Source: Deltaproteobacteria bacterium
GTDB taxonomy: Bacteria > Desulfobacterota > Desulfobacteria > Desulfobacterales > ETH-SRB1
DNA length: 14,121 bases
Assembly: GCA_030262795.1 (NCBI GenBank)
Contig: JAJSZO010000046.1
Coordinates: 1 to 14,121 of the forward strand
Direction: 5' to 3'
In this document: positions 1 to 5,941 of the stretch, in pieces
Layout of the letters: the number at the start of each line of letters is the position of its first letter
Position numbering within the stretch: the stretch's first letter is position 1
Program-made: the position numbers and the translations under genes
Notes under the pieces: generated by a model
Databases searched by the model: none
Told to the model about the DNA's origin: nothing
The model's input: the letters and a program-made list of their open reading frames with translations, nothing else

Positions 1-105
1 TGGACAGTCCGAGTTCACGAAATGCAAGACGGTAATCAACAGGAAGCGTTAGCCGTTGAACTTTCTAATTCCTGGAAAACGTTCGATAGATCCGAAGTTT
101 CATAA
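1..105 (+). CDS. 3' end of an unidentified gene (partial)
   Basis: Frame 1 is open from the window edge to a TAA at 103-105 and encodes 34 residues starting WTVRVHEMQDGNQQEAL and ending DRSEVS. The composition is soluble and charged with no membrane segment. I do not recognise the family from this tail. The open frame and the protein-like composition suggest a real C-terminus, but so short a stretch could be open by chance. The 162 bases between its stop and the repeat at 268 are AT-rich and hold only a small direct repeat (TTTATTATCAA at 159-169 and 173-183). Confidence 0.45.
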   Translation, partial: WTVRVHEMQDGNQQEALAVELSNSWKTFDRSEVS

Positions 106-267
106 TCCATTCCAAGTCTCCCTATGGTTTGTTTTTCTTAATAGTGACATAGCGGTTTTTTATTATCAACTGTTTATTATCAAATTTTGTTTTGCAAAAA
201 ATGCGAAACTTTAGTAACAACCCTTAAAATTCTGTTTCATTGTAAACTCAAAATCAGAATTAACCTA

Positions 268-371
268 AGGAACGTGGACGAAATAACTTCCCCAAGTAGG
301 CGCACAGATTTGGGCAAAGGCGGCCTGAAGCTGTGATGCATAGTTGGGGAAGTTATTTCGTCCACGTTCCT
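268..371. mobile_element. MITE-like element with perfect 28-bp terminal inverted repeats
   Basis: Bases 268-295 (starting AGGAACGTGGACGAA and ending TTCCCCAA) are the exact reverse complement of 344-371, with a 48-base centre between them. No protein is encoded. The outer ends are flanked by A/T-rich bases, and a TA or TAA is often adjacent in other copies. The right arm ends 6 bases before the ribosome binding site of the lipoprotein gene at 392, so a transcript starting upstream would carry a long hairpin there. Partial copies of the same end occur at 4017-4035, 5051-5094, 9619-9646, 10116-10140 and 13788-13808. The structure is seen directly; mobility is inferred from copy number and symmetry. 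Confidence 0.8.
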
Positions 372-391
372 AAAAGCAAGGAGGAGAAAAA

Positions 392-739
392 ATGTGGGTA
401 TTTAAGAAAGTACGGTTGGTAATTGTTTTATCGGTGATGTTGTGTTTGGGGCTCAGTCTTCTGGGATGTGCAACCACTTCGCAGATACAGGCCCTTGAAG
501 AAAAAACTCAGCAAGCCTTGGATAAGGCGGAGGAGGCCTTGAAGGAGTGTCAAAGCGCCAAAGCTGCCGTCAAGAATTCATCCAGGTACAGTGCCGAAGC
601 AGCGGATAGTGCCCAAAGGGCAGAGAGTGCAGCGGTAAGAGCCGAAAAAGCCGCCAAGATTGCAAAAGGCCATACGAACAGGGCCGAAGAAATGGCTAAA
701 AAGTGCGAGAACATTTTCGAACAGATCACCGCAAAGTAA
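392..739 (+). CDS. small alanine-rich coiled-coil outer-membrane lipoprotein (Lpp-like)
   Basis: This is a 115-aa lipoprotein. A basic start (MWVFKKVR) is followed by a hydrophobic stretch and a clear lipobox LLGC at residues 23-26, so signal peptidase II should cut before Cys26. The residue after the cysteine is Ala, which favours outer-membrane sorting. From about residue 32 to the end the chain is Ala/Glu/Lys-rich with heptad-like spacing (EKTQQALDKAEEALKEC, then AADSAQRAESAAVRAEKAAK), typical of the alanine-zipper helices of Lpp/OprI-type murein lipoproteins. It lacks the Lpp C-terminal TRYRK-like tail but ends in ITAK, so covalent peptidoglycan attachment is possible but unproven. AAGGAGG at 378-384 sets the start. 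The gene stands alone directly behind the 268-371 inverted-repeat element, which forms its leader. Confidence 0.8.
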   Translation: MWVFKKVRLVIVLSVMLCLGLSLLGCATTSQIQALEEKTQQALDKAEEALKECQSAKAAVKNSSRYSAEAADSAQRAESAAVRAEKAAKIAKGHTNRAEEMAKKCENIFEQITAK

Positions 740-900
740 GAGTTAGGTGGTCGTTACTACGACCCCTCAATGCAGAGAGAACACTTGGAATCACGCTTGG
801 ATTAGATGGTGGTAACTGAGATACTGTTCTCACGGTACTTAAAGCAACTGCAAAAATTTTCAGCTCTCTTATAATCCCCGGCCTTATAGGAGTAAAGGAA

Positions 901-1653
901 ATGAACCCTGCATTAAAGTATGAAGAGAAGTTATCAAGGAGAGGTTTCTTCCGCATCGCAGCTCAAACCACACTCGGTTTTGCAGGCCTGTCGGCAGTCA
1001 GTTTTGTCTGCGGTGTGGAAGAAGCATTAACACAAATAAAAGGTGAGACAATGAGCGTGATAACATTGCCAAAACCAATGACAAAGGGAAAGGTCTCCTT
1101 GGAAGAAGCGATAAACAAGAGAAGGTCTGAGAGAACTTTCTGGAACGTTCATTTGACAGCGGAAGACCTTTCACAAATCCTCTGGGCAGCACAGGGAAAA
1201 ACTGATCCAAGAGGACTCAGGACTGCGCCCAGCGCCGGCGCTCAATATCCACTGGACATCTATGTCGTTATCGGAAAGGTTAAAGAGTCCGGCGAGGGGC
1301 TTTATCACCACGATCCACAAAGACATTCCCTGAGACTTCTCTATGAGGGAGATCTTCGCCGCCCCCTGGCCGAAGCCTGTCTGGGGCAGATGTTCATAGC
1401 GGATGCGCCGATTGTAATTGTTATCACTGCAGAATATGAGAAGATTACAGACCGATATGGTGAGAGAGGGGTTAGATATGCCCATATGGAGGTCGGTCAC
1501 GTGGGACAAAACATATATCTTCAGGCAGAAGCGCTGGGCATGGGAACCGTGGTGACAGGAGCTTTCCGGGACCGGGCGGTTTCGAAGTCATTGAGCCTTC
1601 CAGAAAAGCACAGGCCATTGTATGTCATGCCTGTTGGATACGTAACGCAATGA
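901..1653 (+). CDS. SagB-type nitroreductase-family flavoprotein with Tat signal
   Basis: This 250-aa protein belongs to the FMN-dependent nitroreductase superfamily, closest in style to the SagB-type dehydrogenase domain. Visible family signatures are EEAINKRRSERTF (about residues 64-76; the Arg-Arg-Ser segment binds FMN phosphate), LSQILWAAQG (about 89-98), RTAPSAGAQYPLDIYVV (about 107-123) and the C-terminal EALGMGTVVTGAF segment. The N-terminus carries a twin-arginine motif, SRRGFF (residues 12-17), followed by a weakly hydrophobic run, so export of a folded flavoprotein to the periplasm is likely. A cytoplasmic start at Met51 (MSVITLPKPM) is conceivable but would discard the Tat motif. 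The start at 901 has TAGGAG at 887-892. No SagC/D or peptide partners are nearby, so an azoline-forming role is not supported; the substrate is unknown. Confidence 0.85.
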   Translation: MNPALKYEEKLSRRGFFRIAAQTTLGFAGLSAVSFVCGVEEALTQIKGETMSVITLPKPMTKGKVSLEEAINKRRSERTFWNVHLTAEDLSQILWAAQGKTDPRGLRTAPSAGAQYPLDIYVVIGKVKESGEGLYHHDPQRHSLRLLYEGDLRRPLAEACLGQMFIADAPIVIVITAEYEKITDRYGERGVRYAHMEVGHVGQNIYLQAEALGMGTVVTGAFRDRAVSKSLSLPEKHRPLYVMPVGYVTQ

Positions 1654-1698
1654 AAATACATAGCAATATCTGCCACACAATGATCCTCGGAAAGCAAT

Positions 1699-1818
1699 AT
1701 GGAAAGATTTCTTAAAGAAAAAGCTTCTTGCAGAGCATTTTTAAGGAGAGGCTGTTTGTTTTTAACCTTTTTTGGAATTTATCCCGGTTTTTTTGACTCG
1801 TTGACCAAATTCGAATAG
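1699..1818 (+). CDS. possible 39-aa leader or gene remnant with RR-hydrophobic segment
   Basis: This short ATG-to-TAG frame encodes MERFLKEKASC, then an Arg-Arg pair followed by a hydrophobic stretch (RRGCLFLTFFGIYPGFF) and a short polar end. It looks like the signal-peptide region of an exported protein whose body has been lost. There is no strong ribosome binding site (only GGAAAG close to the ATG). It sits 45 bases after the nitroreductase stop on the same strand. It could be a pseudogene stub, a small membrane peptide or a chance frame; I cannot decide from sequence alone. Confidence 0.25.
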   Translation: MERFLKEKASCRAFLRRGCLFLTFFGIYPGFFDSLTKFE

Positions 1819-1895
1819 CCGCTCATATTTCCACTTGCTTCCATGTAAATCCGTTACAAATAGCGCTTTCATTCAGGCAATTTCTCCAGGAATAT

Positions 1896-1960
1896 GGGTT
1901 CGCACAAAAATAAGTTCGCAATTTTAAGTGTTGAGGTGCCCGTCTGACAAGACGCGAAAG
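1896..1960 (+). repeat. degraded copy of the left half of the 9949-10106 repeat element
   Basis: Aligned without gaps to 9950-10014, this stretch keeps TTCG, then CAAAAATAA, ATTTT, GAGG and TGACAAGACGC in the same order and spacing, at roughly 75 percent identity by eye. The matching right arm of the element is absent here. Inside it CGTCTGACAAGACG (1941-1954) can form a 5-bp stem. Seen directly; common descent with the 9949 element is inferred. Confidence 0.6.
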
Positions 1961-1964
1961 CTCA

Positions 1965-1982
1965 GGAATATCAGGATATTCC
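1965..1982. repeat. 8-bp perfect palindrome (hairpin) beside the purE stop
   Basis: GGAATATC (1965-1972) and GATATTCC (1975-1982) are perfect complements separated by AG. It lies 5 bases beyond the purE stop codon, so it could protect or end the purE mRNA, but no T-run follows on the minus strand, which argues against a classical terminator. Confidence 0.5.
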
Positions 1983-1987
1983 GAACA

Positions 1988-2464
1988 TTATGCCCCATCC
2001 TGTACATCCTGATTATCTTTTTCTAACGCTTCTCTAACTGATGTTTGATATTCTTTAATTTTTTCTTGAATGCGCTTGTCAGTCAAGCCTAAAATCTTGG
2101 CAGCCGCCAATGCAGCATTGGCCGGTTCTAAAACCACCATTGGCGCTACGAAAGACGGCATTCTGAGGCTGGAATAAATATCGGCTCCACTAAATTTATC
2201 GCTATATGGCGGGCATGCGATAACAGGGCAGCAGGTTTGGGCGTCTGTAAACCCGCTTAAGGCATTACTTCTTCCTGCAACAGTAACAAACACTACATCT
2301 TTTTTCTCGTACTCTTTTATTAACTCATAGCATTTTAACGGCACCTTATGTGCTGAAGCAACCCTCAAAACGCTTTTAATTCCAAATTCGTCTAAAGCCT
2401 CTGCAATTCTTTTCGACCATTTAAGGTCACTTTTCGAACCCATAATTATTACCACCTTACCCAT
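1988..2464 (-). CDS. purE: phosphoribosylaminoimidazole carboxylase, PurE (class II-like)
   Basis: This 158-aa cytoplasmic enzyme acts in de novo purine synthesis. Family marks include IIMGSKSDLKW near the N-terminus (GSxSD phosphate loop), SAHK at residues 37-40 with the catalytic His39, VTVAGRSNALSG (about 60-71) and the CPP segment near 84-86. The AHK-VAGRSN pattern resembles class II PurE (as in animal PAICS), which carboxylates AIR directly with CO2, rather than class I N5-CAIR mutase, which normally has AHR and GAAHLPG. The start is placed at 2464 because AAGGAGGTGAGG (2467-2478, read on the minus strand) sits just before it; the frame is open 8 codons further, but that would place the Shine-Dalgarno inside the gene. 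It is last in a minus-strand run with purC, 29 bases after the DUF2914 gene. Confidence 0.9.
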   Translation of the reverse strand: MGKVVIIMGSKSDLKWSKRIAEALDEFGIKSVLRVASAHKVPLKCYELIKEYEKKDVVFVTVAGRSNALSGFTDAQTCCPVIACPPYSDKFSGADIYSSLRMPSFVAPMVVLEPANAALAAAKILGLTDKRIQEKIKEYQTSVREALEKDNQDVQDGA

Positions 2465-2493
2465 ATCCTCACCTCCTTGCAAAACCACGTTTT

Positions 2494-2904
2494 CTATGGT
2501 GTGATTTCGAACTCAAGAGTCCATAGCAAATTACCATCCGGGCCGAGTACATCCACGTGCCATAATCCAACCTGATGGGGTTGAATTATTTTTGAACTGC
2601 AGGTTCGCCAACTCGCAGAACCAACTTTCAAGGTTACCCAAGCCCACTGCGTTTTGTCAAAATACCAGGCATGAGTAATCTCGGTTGGTTCCTGAGCTCC
2701 CGTAATTCTGGTAAAACAGTAAAGCTTACCTGCTGATGCCCTGAAACTGTTGCCCACATCAACTGGGGTCCGGTCAACTAAATTCTTGCAGATTACAGCC
2801 TCTGCGACTTTCAGTGAAATAGCCTCTTGGGCCTCAATTGGCGCTGCTGGCAAAAGACAAATCGTTATTAGCAGTATCATAAAAACAAAAAAAACTGATT
2901 TCAT
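2494..2904 (-). CDS. secreted DUF2914 domain protein
   Basis: This 136-aa protein has a typical Sec signal peptide (MKSVFFVFMILLITICLLP, probable cleavage after the APIEAQ region near residue 26). The mature part matches the DUF2914 pattern: VAEAVICKNLVDRTPVDVG, then LYCFTRITGAQEPTEITHAWYF, SASWRTCSSK and QVGLWHVDVLGPDGNLL. This is a small beta-rich periplasmic domain of unknown biochemical function. The start has AAAGGAG about 9 bases upstream (2914-2920). It lies between purC and purE with gaps of 65 and 29 bases on the same strand, which implies co-transcription, though nothing ties an exported protein to purine synthesis. The domain call is good; the role is unknown. Confidence 0.8.
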   Translation of the reverse strand: MKSVFFVFMILLITICLLPAAPIEAQEAISLKVAEAVICKNLVDRTPVDVGNSFRASAGKLYCFTRITGAQEPTEITHAWYFDKTQWAWVTLKVGSASWRTCSSKIIQPHQVGLWHVDVLGPDGNLLWTLEFEITP

Positions 2905-2969
2905 GGGTATTATCTCCTTTTAAACAATTAAGTACTCCACTCTACGGGAAGATGTGTGCTGAAAAACTT

Positions 2970-3998
2970 TCATGACGGAAGAATCTTCTTTATCTCTTTC
3001 AATATTTCTTTTACCGGAGGCACATCTTTGAACCACTCATTTTCAGTGATTTCATTGGTACAGGCACAATAAATCTGTGAAATCAAGAGGTTCAATCCGG
3101 AAGACAGAGGTTCAGGATTTAATTCGCATATATTTTTCCACTGCTGCCTGTTCTCTTTCTTTGCTTGTTCCACAGCCTGACACCATGCCGTATCTCGGTA
3201 GTATATCCGTGCTATTTCTTTGCTTACAGGAAATCCATTTAATGTAAACCGGCACTCATCCAGCGTGCCAAGGACATCAACCACCATCAGGCGACGTTCG
3301 CTGTCAAAGCCGACTTCTATTTTTCCGTCTTCATTGACCATGCCTATCTTTAAAAATTCCCTGGTTATAAGATCATTGACTCTGTTTGTGAGGTTTTTCA
3401 ATTTAATTATTTCGTTATCATGTAAACACGAAATTTGTTGGGCTTCCGGCCAGGTTAAGTACCTGTCCGTTACCTCCAGTTTCGTGGAAACATCCAGAAT
3501 TGGTGTATCCAATTTCTGGTTGGGGACAGGCTCTTTATCCAGGCCCAAATCCCCTGGCTTTATCTCTTCATTTTTCAGGCGTTTAAAAACACTGCTGCCC
3601 GGTGGCAGACAATTCCTGTAAATCACCTCAAGAGGAATCAAAAATCCACCTTTTTCAGTTCGGTATATTGAATAATCATATTGATCCCCTTGAAGTTCAG
3701 GACTTATAACTCGTAACAATTTAACTTCCATTATATTTGTGGGCTTCTTGATCTCAGAGAGTTTTTTAACGATATTATTCTCCACAAGCCCTGCATAATG
3801 AGTGGTAACACCGATTTTTTCAAGTTTTTCAAAAAAATATGCGCCAAGGAGCGCTATGGCCACTCCTTTATAATTAATCCGGTCGGGCATTTCTCCCCAG
3901 TCGAAGATAGAGTATCTATCTGAGAAAATGAATCTTGCCTGTCCAAAGTTGCCTGGGGTTGCTCTGTTTAAAATTTTAAGGTCTTTTACACTACCCAT
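2970..3998 (-). CDS. purC: SAICAR synthetase (phosphoribosylaminoimidazolesuccinocarboxamide synthase), long form
   Basis: This 342-aa enzyme joins CAIR with aspartate using ATP to give SAICAR, the step after PurE. Recognisable blocks are the N-terminal nucleotide region (ATPGNFGQARFIFSDRYS then FDWGEMPD, near residues 14-40), VTTHYAGL, KLLRVISPE, the signature LIPLEVIYRNCLPPGSS (near residues 119-135) and VDVLGTLDECRF, the equivalent of the aspartate-binding DEVLTPDSSRF block. It is about 100 residues longer than the short bacterial form, resembling the long archaeal-type PurC. The start is set at 3998 by AGGAGGTGC at 4002-4010; an upstream in-frame ATG at 4040 would add 14 codons made mostly of the repeat end at 4017-4035 and is rejected. 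It neighbours purE, the pair fused as PAICS in animals. Confidence 0.9.
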   Translation of the reverse strand: MGSVKDLKILNRATPGNFGQARFIFSDRYSIFDWGEMPDRINYKGVAIALLGAYFFEKLEKIGVTTHYAGLVENNIVKKLSEIKKPTNIMEVKLLRVISPELQGDQYDYSIYRTEKGGFLIPLEVIYRNCLPPGSSVFKRLKNEEIKPGDLGLDKEPVPNQKLDTPILDVSTKLEVTDRYLTWPEAQQISCLHDNEIIKLKNLTNRVNDLITREFLKIGMVNEDGKIEVGFDSERRLMVVDVLGTLDECRFTLNGFPVSKEIARIYYRDTAWCQAVEQAKKENRQQWKNICELNPEPLSSGLNLLISQIYCACTNEITENEWFKDVPPVKEILKEIKKILPS

Positions 3999-4016
3999 TC
4001 TGCACCTCCTGAGATT

Positions 4017-4035
4017 TATTTCGTCTACGTTCCTA
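4017..4035 (-). repeat. end of the dispersed AGGAACGTGGACGAA repeat, upstream of purC
   Basis: Read on the minus strand this is AGGAACGTAGACGAAATAA, one base different from the end of the 268-371 element. It lies only 7 bases before the purC ribosome binding site. No partner arm is found close by, so it is a solo end. Confidence 0.7.
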
Positions 4036-4056
4036 AACAAGTTCTGCCGCGGAAGA

Positions 4057-4281
4057 TCAGTTTAAAGCCATGCCGATGACCAGACCAACGGCAATTCCAA
4101 GGCCGACAAATATTGAACCGACTACGATTCCCACTGCAACATTTTTCTCTGCTAACTGTTTTGATGTATTAAACGGGGTCATCCTGTCAAACATTTTATA
4201 ACCTATCATCATAAACACCAGGGTCAATAAAGCTCCAACTATTGCATAACCAAGATTCAGTAATGTAATTGAGATTTCCAT
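4057..4281 (-). CDS. DUF350 family small membrane protein
   Basis: This 74-aa protein has two hydrophobic helices, roughly residues 5-27 and 47-72, joined by a polar loop containing FDRMTPFNTSKQLAEKN, and Gly/Ile/Val repeats in the second helix (VGIVVGSIFVGLGIAVGLV). Length, the FNT-like loop and the Gly-rich second helix fit the DUF350 family, whose members are single or doubled two-helix units in the inner membrane. Function is unknown. Its ATG shares a base with the stop of the upstream transglycosylase gene (TAATG), so translation is probably coupled. What it does for a murein hydrolase is not evident. Confidence 0.75.
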   Translation of the reverse strand: MEISITLLNLGYAIVGALLTLVFMMIGYKMFDRMTPFNTSKQLAEKNVAVGIVVGSIFVGLGIAVGLVIGMALN

Positions 4282-4871
4282 TACTTTAATACCCCCTTTA
4301 TTTCAGCGATTTTATTAACGTAACCGATGGTTTCTTTACTGTTGTTGCCTGTAACATCAGGCAAGGTTGATTGTATGGATTTCCACATGTTAGGATTAAG
4401 TCCCTTATTCTTTGCTATTTTTTGGGCTTTAATAATATTTCCCTTGCCGGCATTGTAAGACCCAAACATGAAATTTATCCGATCCATATGTGAGCGTTTT
4501 GCCTTCCATAAAGTCCATATCATTCTGTTGTAATAAATACCCGCTGCGATATTCCAGCGGGGCTGTTTTCTTGTGCCCTTAATGCCTGAATTTTTCCTTG
4601 TAATTTCTTCAAAGGTTCTTGGCATTATCTGCATAACACCCTCTGCTCCCACTTTTGATCTGGCATCTGCCTGCAACCTTGATTCAGCTACAGCCTGAGC
4701 CTTGAAATAATGCCAGTCAAAACCAGGGCCAAAATATCTCTTTGAATATTTTGAAAAGTATTTGTCATATTTTATTACCCTGTTATATCGTTCAAAGGCA
4801 TGGGCTGTTATGGGCATAAGAAGCAATATCATTATCAGCGCCTTTACTATAGTCCAAAATCTTCCTTGCAT
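4281..4871 (-). CDS. exported lytic transglycosylase, SLT domain
   Basis: This 196-aa murein-cleaving enzyme has a signal peptide (VKALIMILLLMPITAHAF, cleavage likely near residue 25). The single SLT/Lyz-like domain shows AQAVAESRLQADARS near residue 60 with the catalytic glutamate in VAES, GAEGVMQIMPRTF (80s), AAGIYYNRMIW (near 110-120) and FGSYNAGKGNI (near 136-146), the standard order for this fold. Start ATG at 4871 has only a weak Shine-Dalgarno (GAGGT, about 11 bases upstream). It is the first gene of the minus-strand run and overlaps DUF350 by one base. It is shorter than MltF or Slt, with no substrate-binding N-terminal domain, so it may be a specialised hydrolase for envelope machinery or a remnant-prophage type enzyme. 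Confidence 0.85.
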   Translation of the reverse strand: MQGRFWTIVKALIMILLLMPITAHAFERYNRVIKYDKYFSKYSKRYFGPGFDWHYFKAQAVAESRLQADARSKVGAEGVMQIMPRTFEEITRKNSGIKGTRKQPRWNIAAGIYYNRMIWTLWKAKRSHMDRINFMFGSYNAGKGNIIKAQKIAKNKGLNPNMWKSIQSTLPDVTGNNSKETIGYVNKIAEIKGVLK

Positions 4872-4923
4872 TTTATCTTATCATACCTCGTTCGATTATA
4901 TGAGTTGTTTTTTCTTTAATTTT

Positions 4924-4979
4924 TAAATTTTGTAATAATAATAAAGATCCGTTTTTGTCTTGACATTGTCAAACACATT
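4924..4979 (-). repeat. left copy of an imperfect ~57-bp inverted repeat pair
   Basis: The reverse complement of this stretch matches 6481-6538: the first 40 bases differ at three positions (all C versus T), followed by an AT-rich portion with a small indel ending AAAATTTA. A further match, AAGTTGATG (4999-5007 complement versus 6461-6469), lies on the inner side. The two copies face each other around a 1.5-kb block of wrecked transposon and DruA genes. Seen directly; a role as element termini is inferred. Confidence 0.7.
4960..4972. promoter_or_regulatory. palindromic TTGACATTGTCAA, operator- or promoter-like
   Basis: TTGACA and TGTCAA are perfect complements around a single T. On the plus strand TTGACA could be a -35 box with a poor -10 (AAATAG) 17 bases on, equivalent in position to the better promoter in the right copy at 6472-6500. 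Palindromic -35 regions are often repressor targets, but no binding protein can be named. Confidence 0.3.
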
Positions 4980-4980
4980 T

Positions 4981-5000
4981 TGAAATAGCTCGCTATTTCA
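4981..5000. repeat. 9-bp perfect hairpin TGAAATAGC-TC-GCTATTTCA
   Basis: The two 9-base arms are exact complements with a 2-base loop. Its core is the reverse complement of AATAGCGAGCTATT found at the tip of the 9949-10106 element (10020-10033), which suggests a shared building block between two otherwise different intergenic elements. Confidence 0.6.
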
Positions 5001-5050
5001 TCAACTTTTGTGATCTGAGCCTATATTTGAGATTTGGGCAAATTCGACCT

Positions 5051-5094
5051 AAATCTGTGCGCCTACTTGGGGAAGTTAATTCGTCCACGTTCCT
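5051..5094 (-). repeat. long partial copy of the 268-371 MITE-like element
   Basis: The reverse complement matches 268-311 at 43 of 44 positions (single A/T difference), covering the whole terminal arm and 16 bases of the centre. Beyond 5051 the two diverge: here an AGATTT...AAATCT inverted repeat (about 5032-5058) adjoins it. It ends 9 bases before the ribosome binding site of the DUF3795 stub. Confidence 0.8.
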
Positions 5095-5118
5095 TATCAA
5101 AAGAAAGGAGCTGACAAA

Positions 5119-5202
5119 ATGAGCGCATATTGTGGAATAGATTGTTCAAAGTGTGAAGGCTATTTGGCTACCCAAGCAAACAGTGACACAAAACGCAAAG
5201 AG
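5119..5202 (+). pseudogene. 5' stub of a DUF3795 (cysteine-rich) gene
   Basis: The first 28 codons, MSAYCGIDCSKCEGYLATQA and on to KRKE, look like the start of DUF3795 proteins, small cysteine-rich proteins that often begin xAYCGxDCxxCxAY. The start is well supported by AAAGGAG at 5103-5109. After KRKE the family pattern is lost (ECPCPNETG) and from about codon 40 the frame reads ISAzo13 transposase sequence, so the gene was truncated by transposon insertion or recombination. The remainder of the gene is not in the window. If expressed, it would give a 103-residue chimera ending at 5430. Confidence 0.65.
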
Positions 5203-5235
5203 TGCCCATGCCCCAACGAGACCGGAACCGTCTTC

Positions 5236-5941
5236 ATGGAAAGGCAATCGTGGAAAAGGGGAAAGGTTGGCTATGGTGGGGACAAGCAAATTGCCGAGTT
5301 GCTCAACATTGACAGGAGGACAGTAGCCAAAGGCAGAATTGAACTATTAAATGATGAAGTTGATCTTGATACAATTCGAGAAGCAGGTGGAGGCAGGAAG
5401 CAGATTAAAAAAAATTCCAGAAGTAATTGATAAAATCGAAGAATTAATGAAATATGAAACAGCTGGTGATCCTATGAGTGATTTAAAATGGACACGAAAG
5501 ACTACAGCGAAAATCGTAGATGCGTTAGCATTAATCAATATCGCTGTTAGTAACCCAACAGTTGGAAAAATTCTGAAAAATTTAAATTTTTCGTTAAAGA
5601 CCAATGTTAAATCGATTGCAAATGGAGGCAAGCCAAGAACAAAAAAAGAAAATGAGGATCGTAACAATCAATTTGAATACATCAATAAAATGATAATCAA
5701 ATTTGCAAAAAGGAGAATGCCAGCAATCAGCGTCGACACGAAAAAGAAAGAGCCAATTGGAAATTTCAAAAATCCTGGAACAAGATATAAACGTGAAGCA
5801 GATTTAACAAATGATCACGATTTTTTAACATATGCAGCAGGAATAGCGGCATTATACGGAGTATATGATCAACAAAAAAATAAAGGATTTGTTTCAATAG
5901 GAATGTTCATCAAGGAAGGAAAAACAATACAGCGGGTGTAA
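5236..5941 (+). pseudogene. ISAzo13-family transposase, frameshifted and C-terminally truncated
   Basis: The N-terminal part (about 5236-5412) reads GYGGDKQIAELLNIDRRTVAKG then REAGGGRKQ, the helix-turn-helix region of ISAzo13 transposases. It continues in another frame from about 5408 as KKIPEVIDKIEELMKYETAG, DPMSDLKWTRKTT, NNQFEYINK, MPAISVDTKKKEPIGNFKN, NDHDF and NKGFVSIGM. The frame change falls in a run of eight A at 5407-5414 and needs one base skipped. ISVDT carries the first catalytic Asp of the DDE site; the second Asp (normally in ADGGGSN) and the Glu are missing because homology stops at about 5905, followed by a foreign tail. The tail overlaps the 3' end of the DruA fragment on the other strand. 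It cannot encode an active transposase. Confidence 0.85.

Larger units (their letters stand above)
1654..1987. other. 334-base intergenic region between converging genes
   Basis: This stretch separates the nitroreductase gene (+) from purE (-). It holds the small frame at 1699-1818, the degraded repeat copy at 1896-1960 and the palindrome at 1965-1982. Several T-runs occur (for example around 1768-1797), but none follows a GC-rich stem, so I see no convincing intrinsic terminator for either gene. Confidence 0.6.

Noticed and set aside
749..764. GGTCGT-TACT-ACGACC hairpin after the lipoprotein gene as a terminator
   Set aside because: The 6-bp stem is real but no T-run follows, so it is not a convincing intrinsic terminator.
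2465..2488. Upstream start for PurE adding 8 residues
   Set aside because: The strong Shine-Dalgarno AAGGAGGTGAGG would lie inside the gene, and the family normally starts just before the GSxSD loop.
3999..4040. Upstream start for PurC adding 14 residues
   Set aside because: The added codons are translated repeat sequence, and AGGAGG sits ideally before the ATG at 3998.
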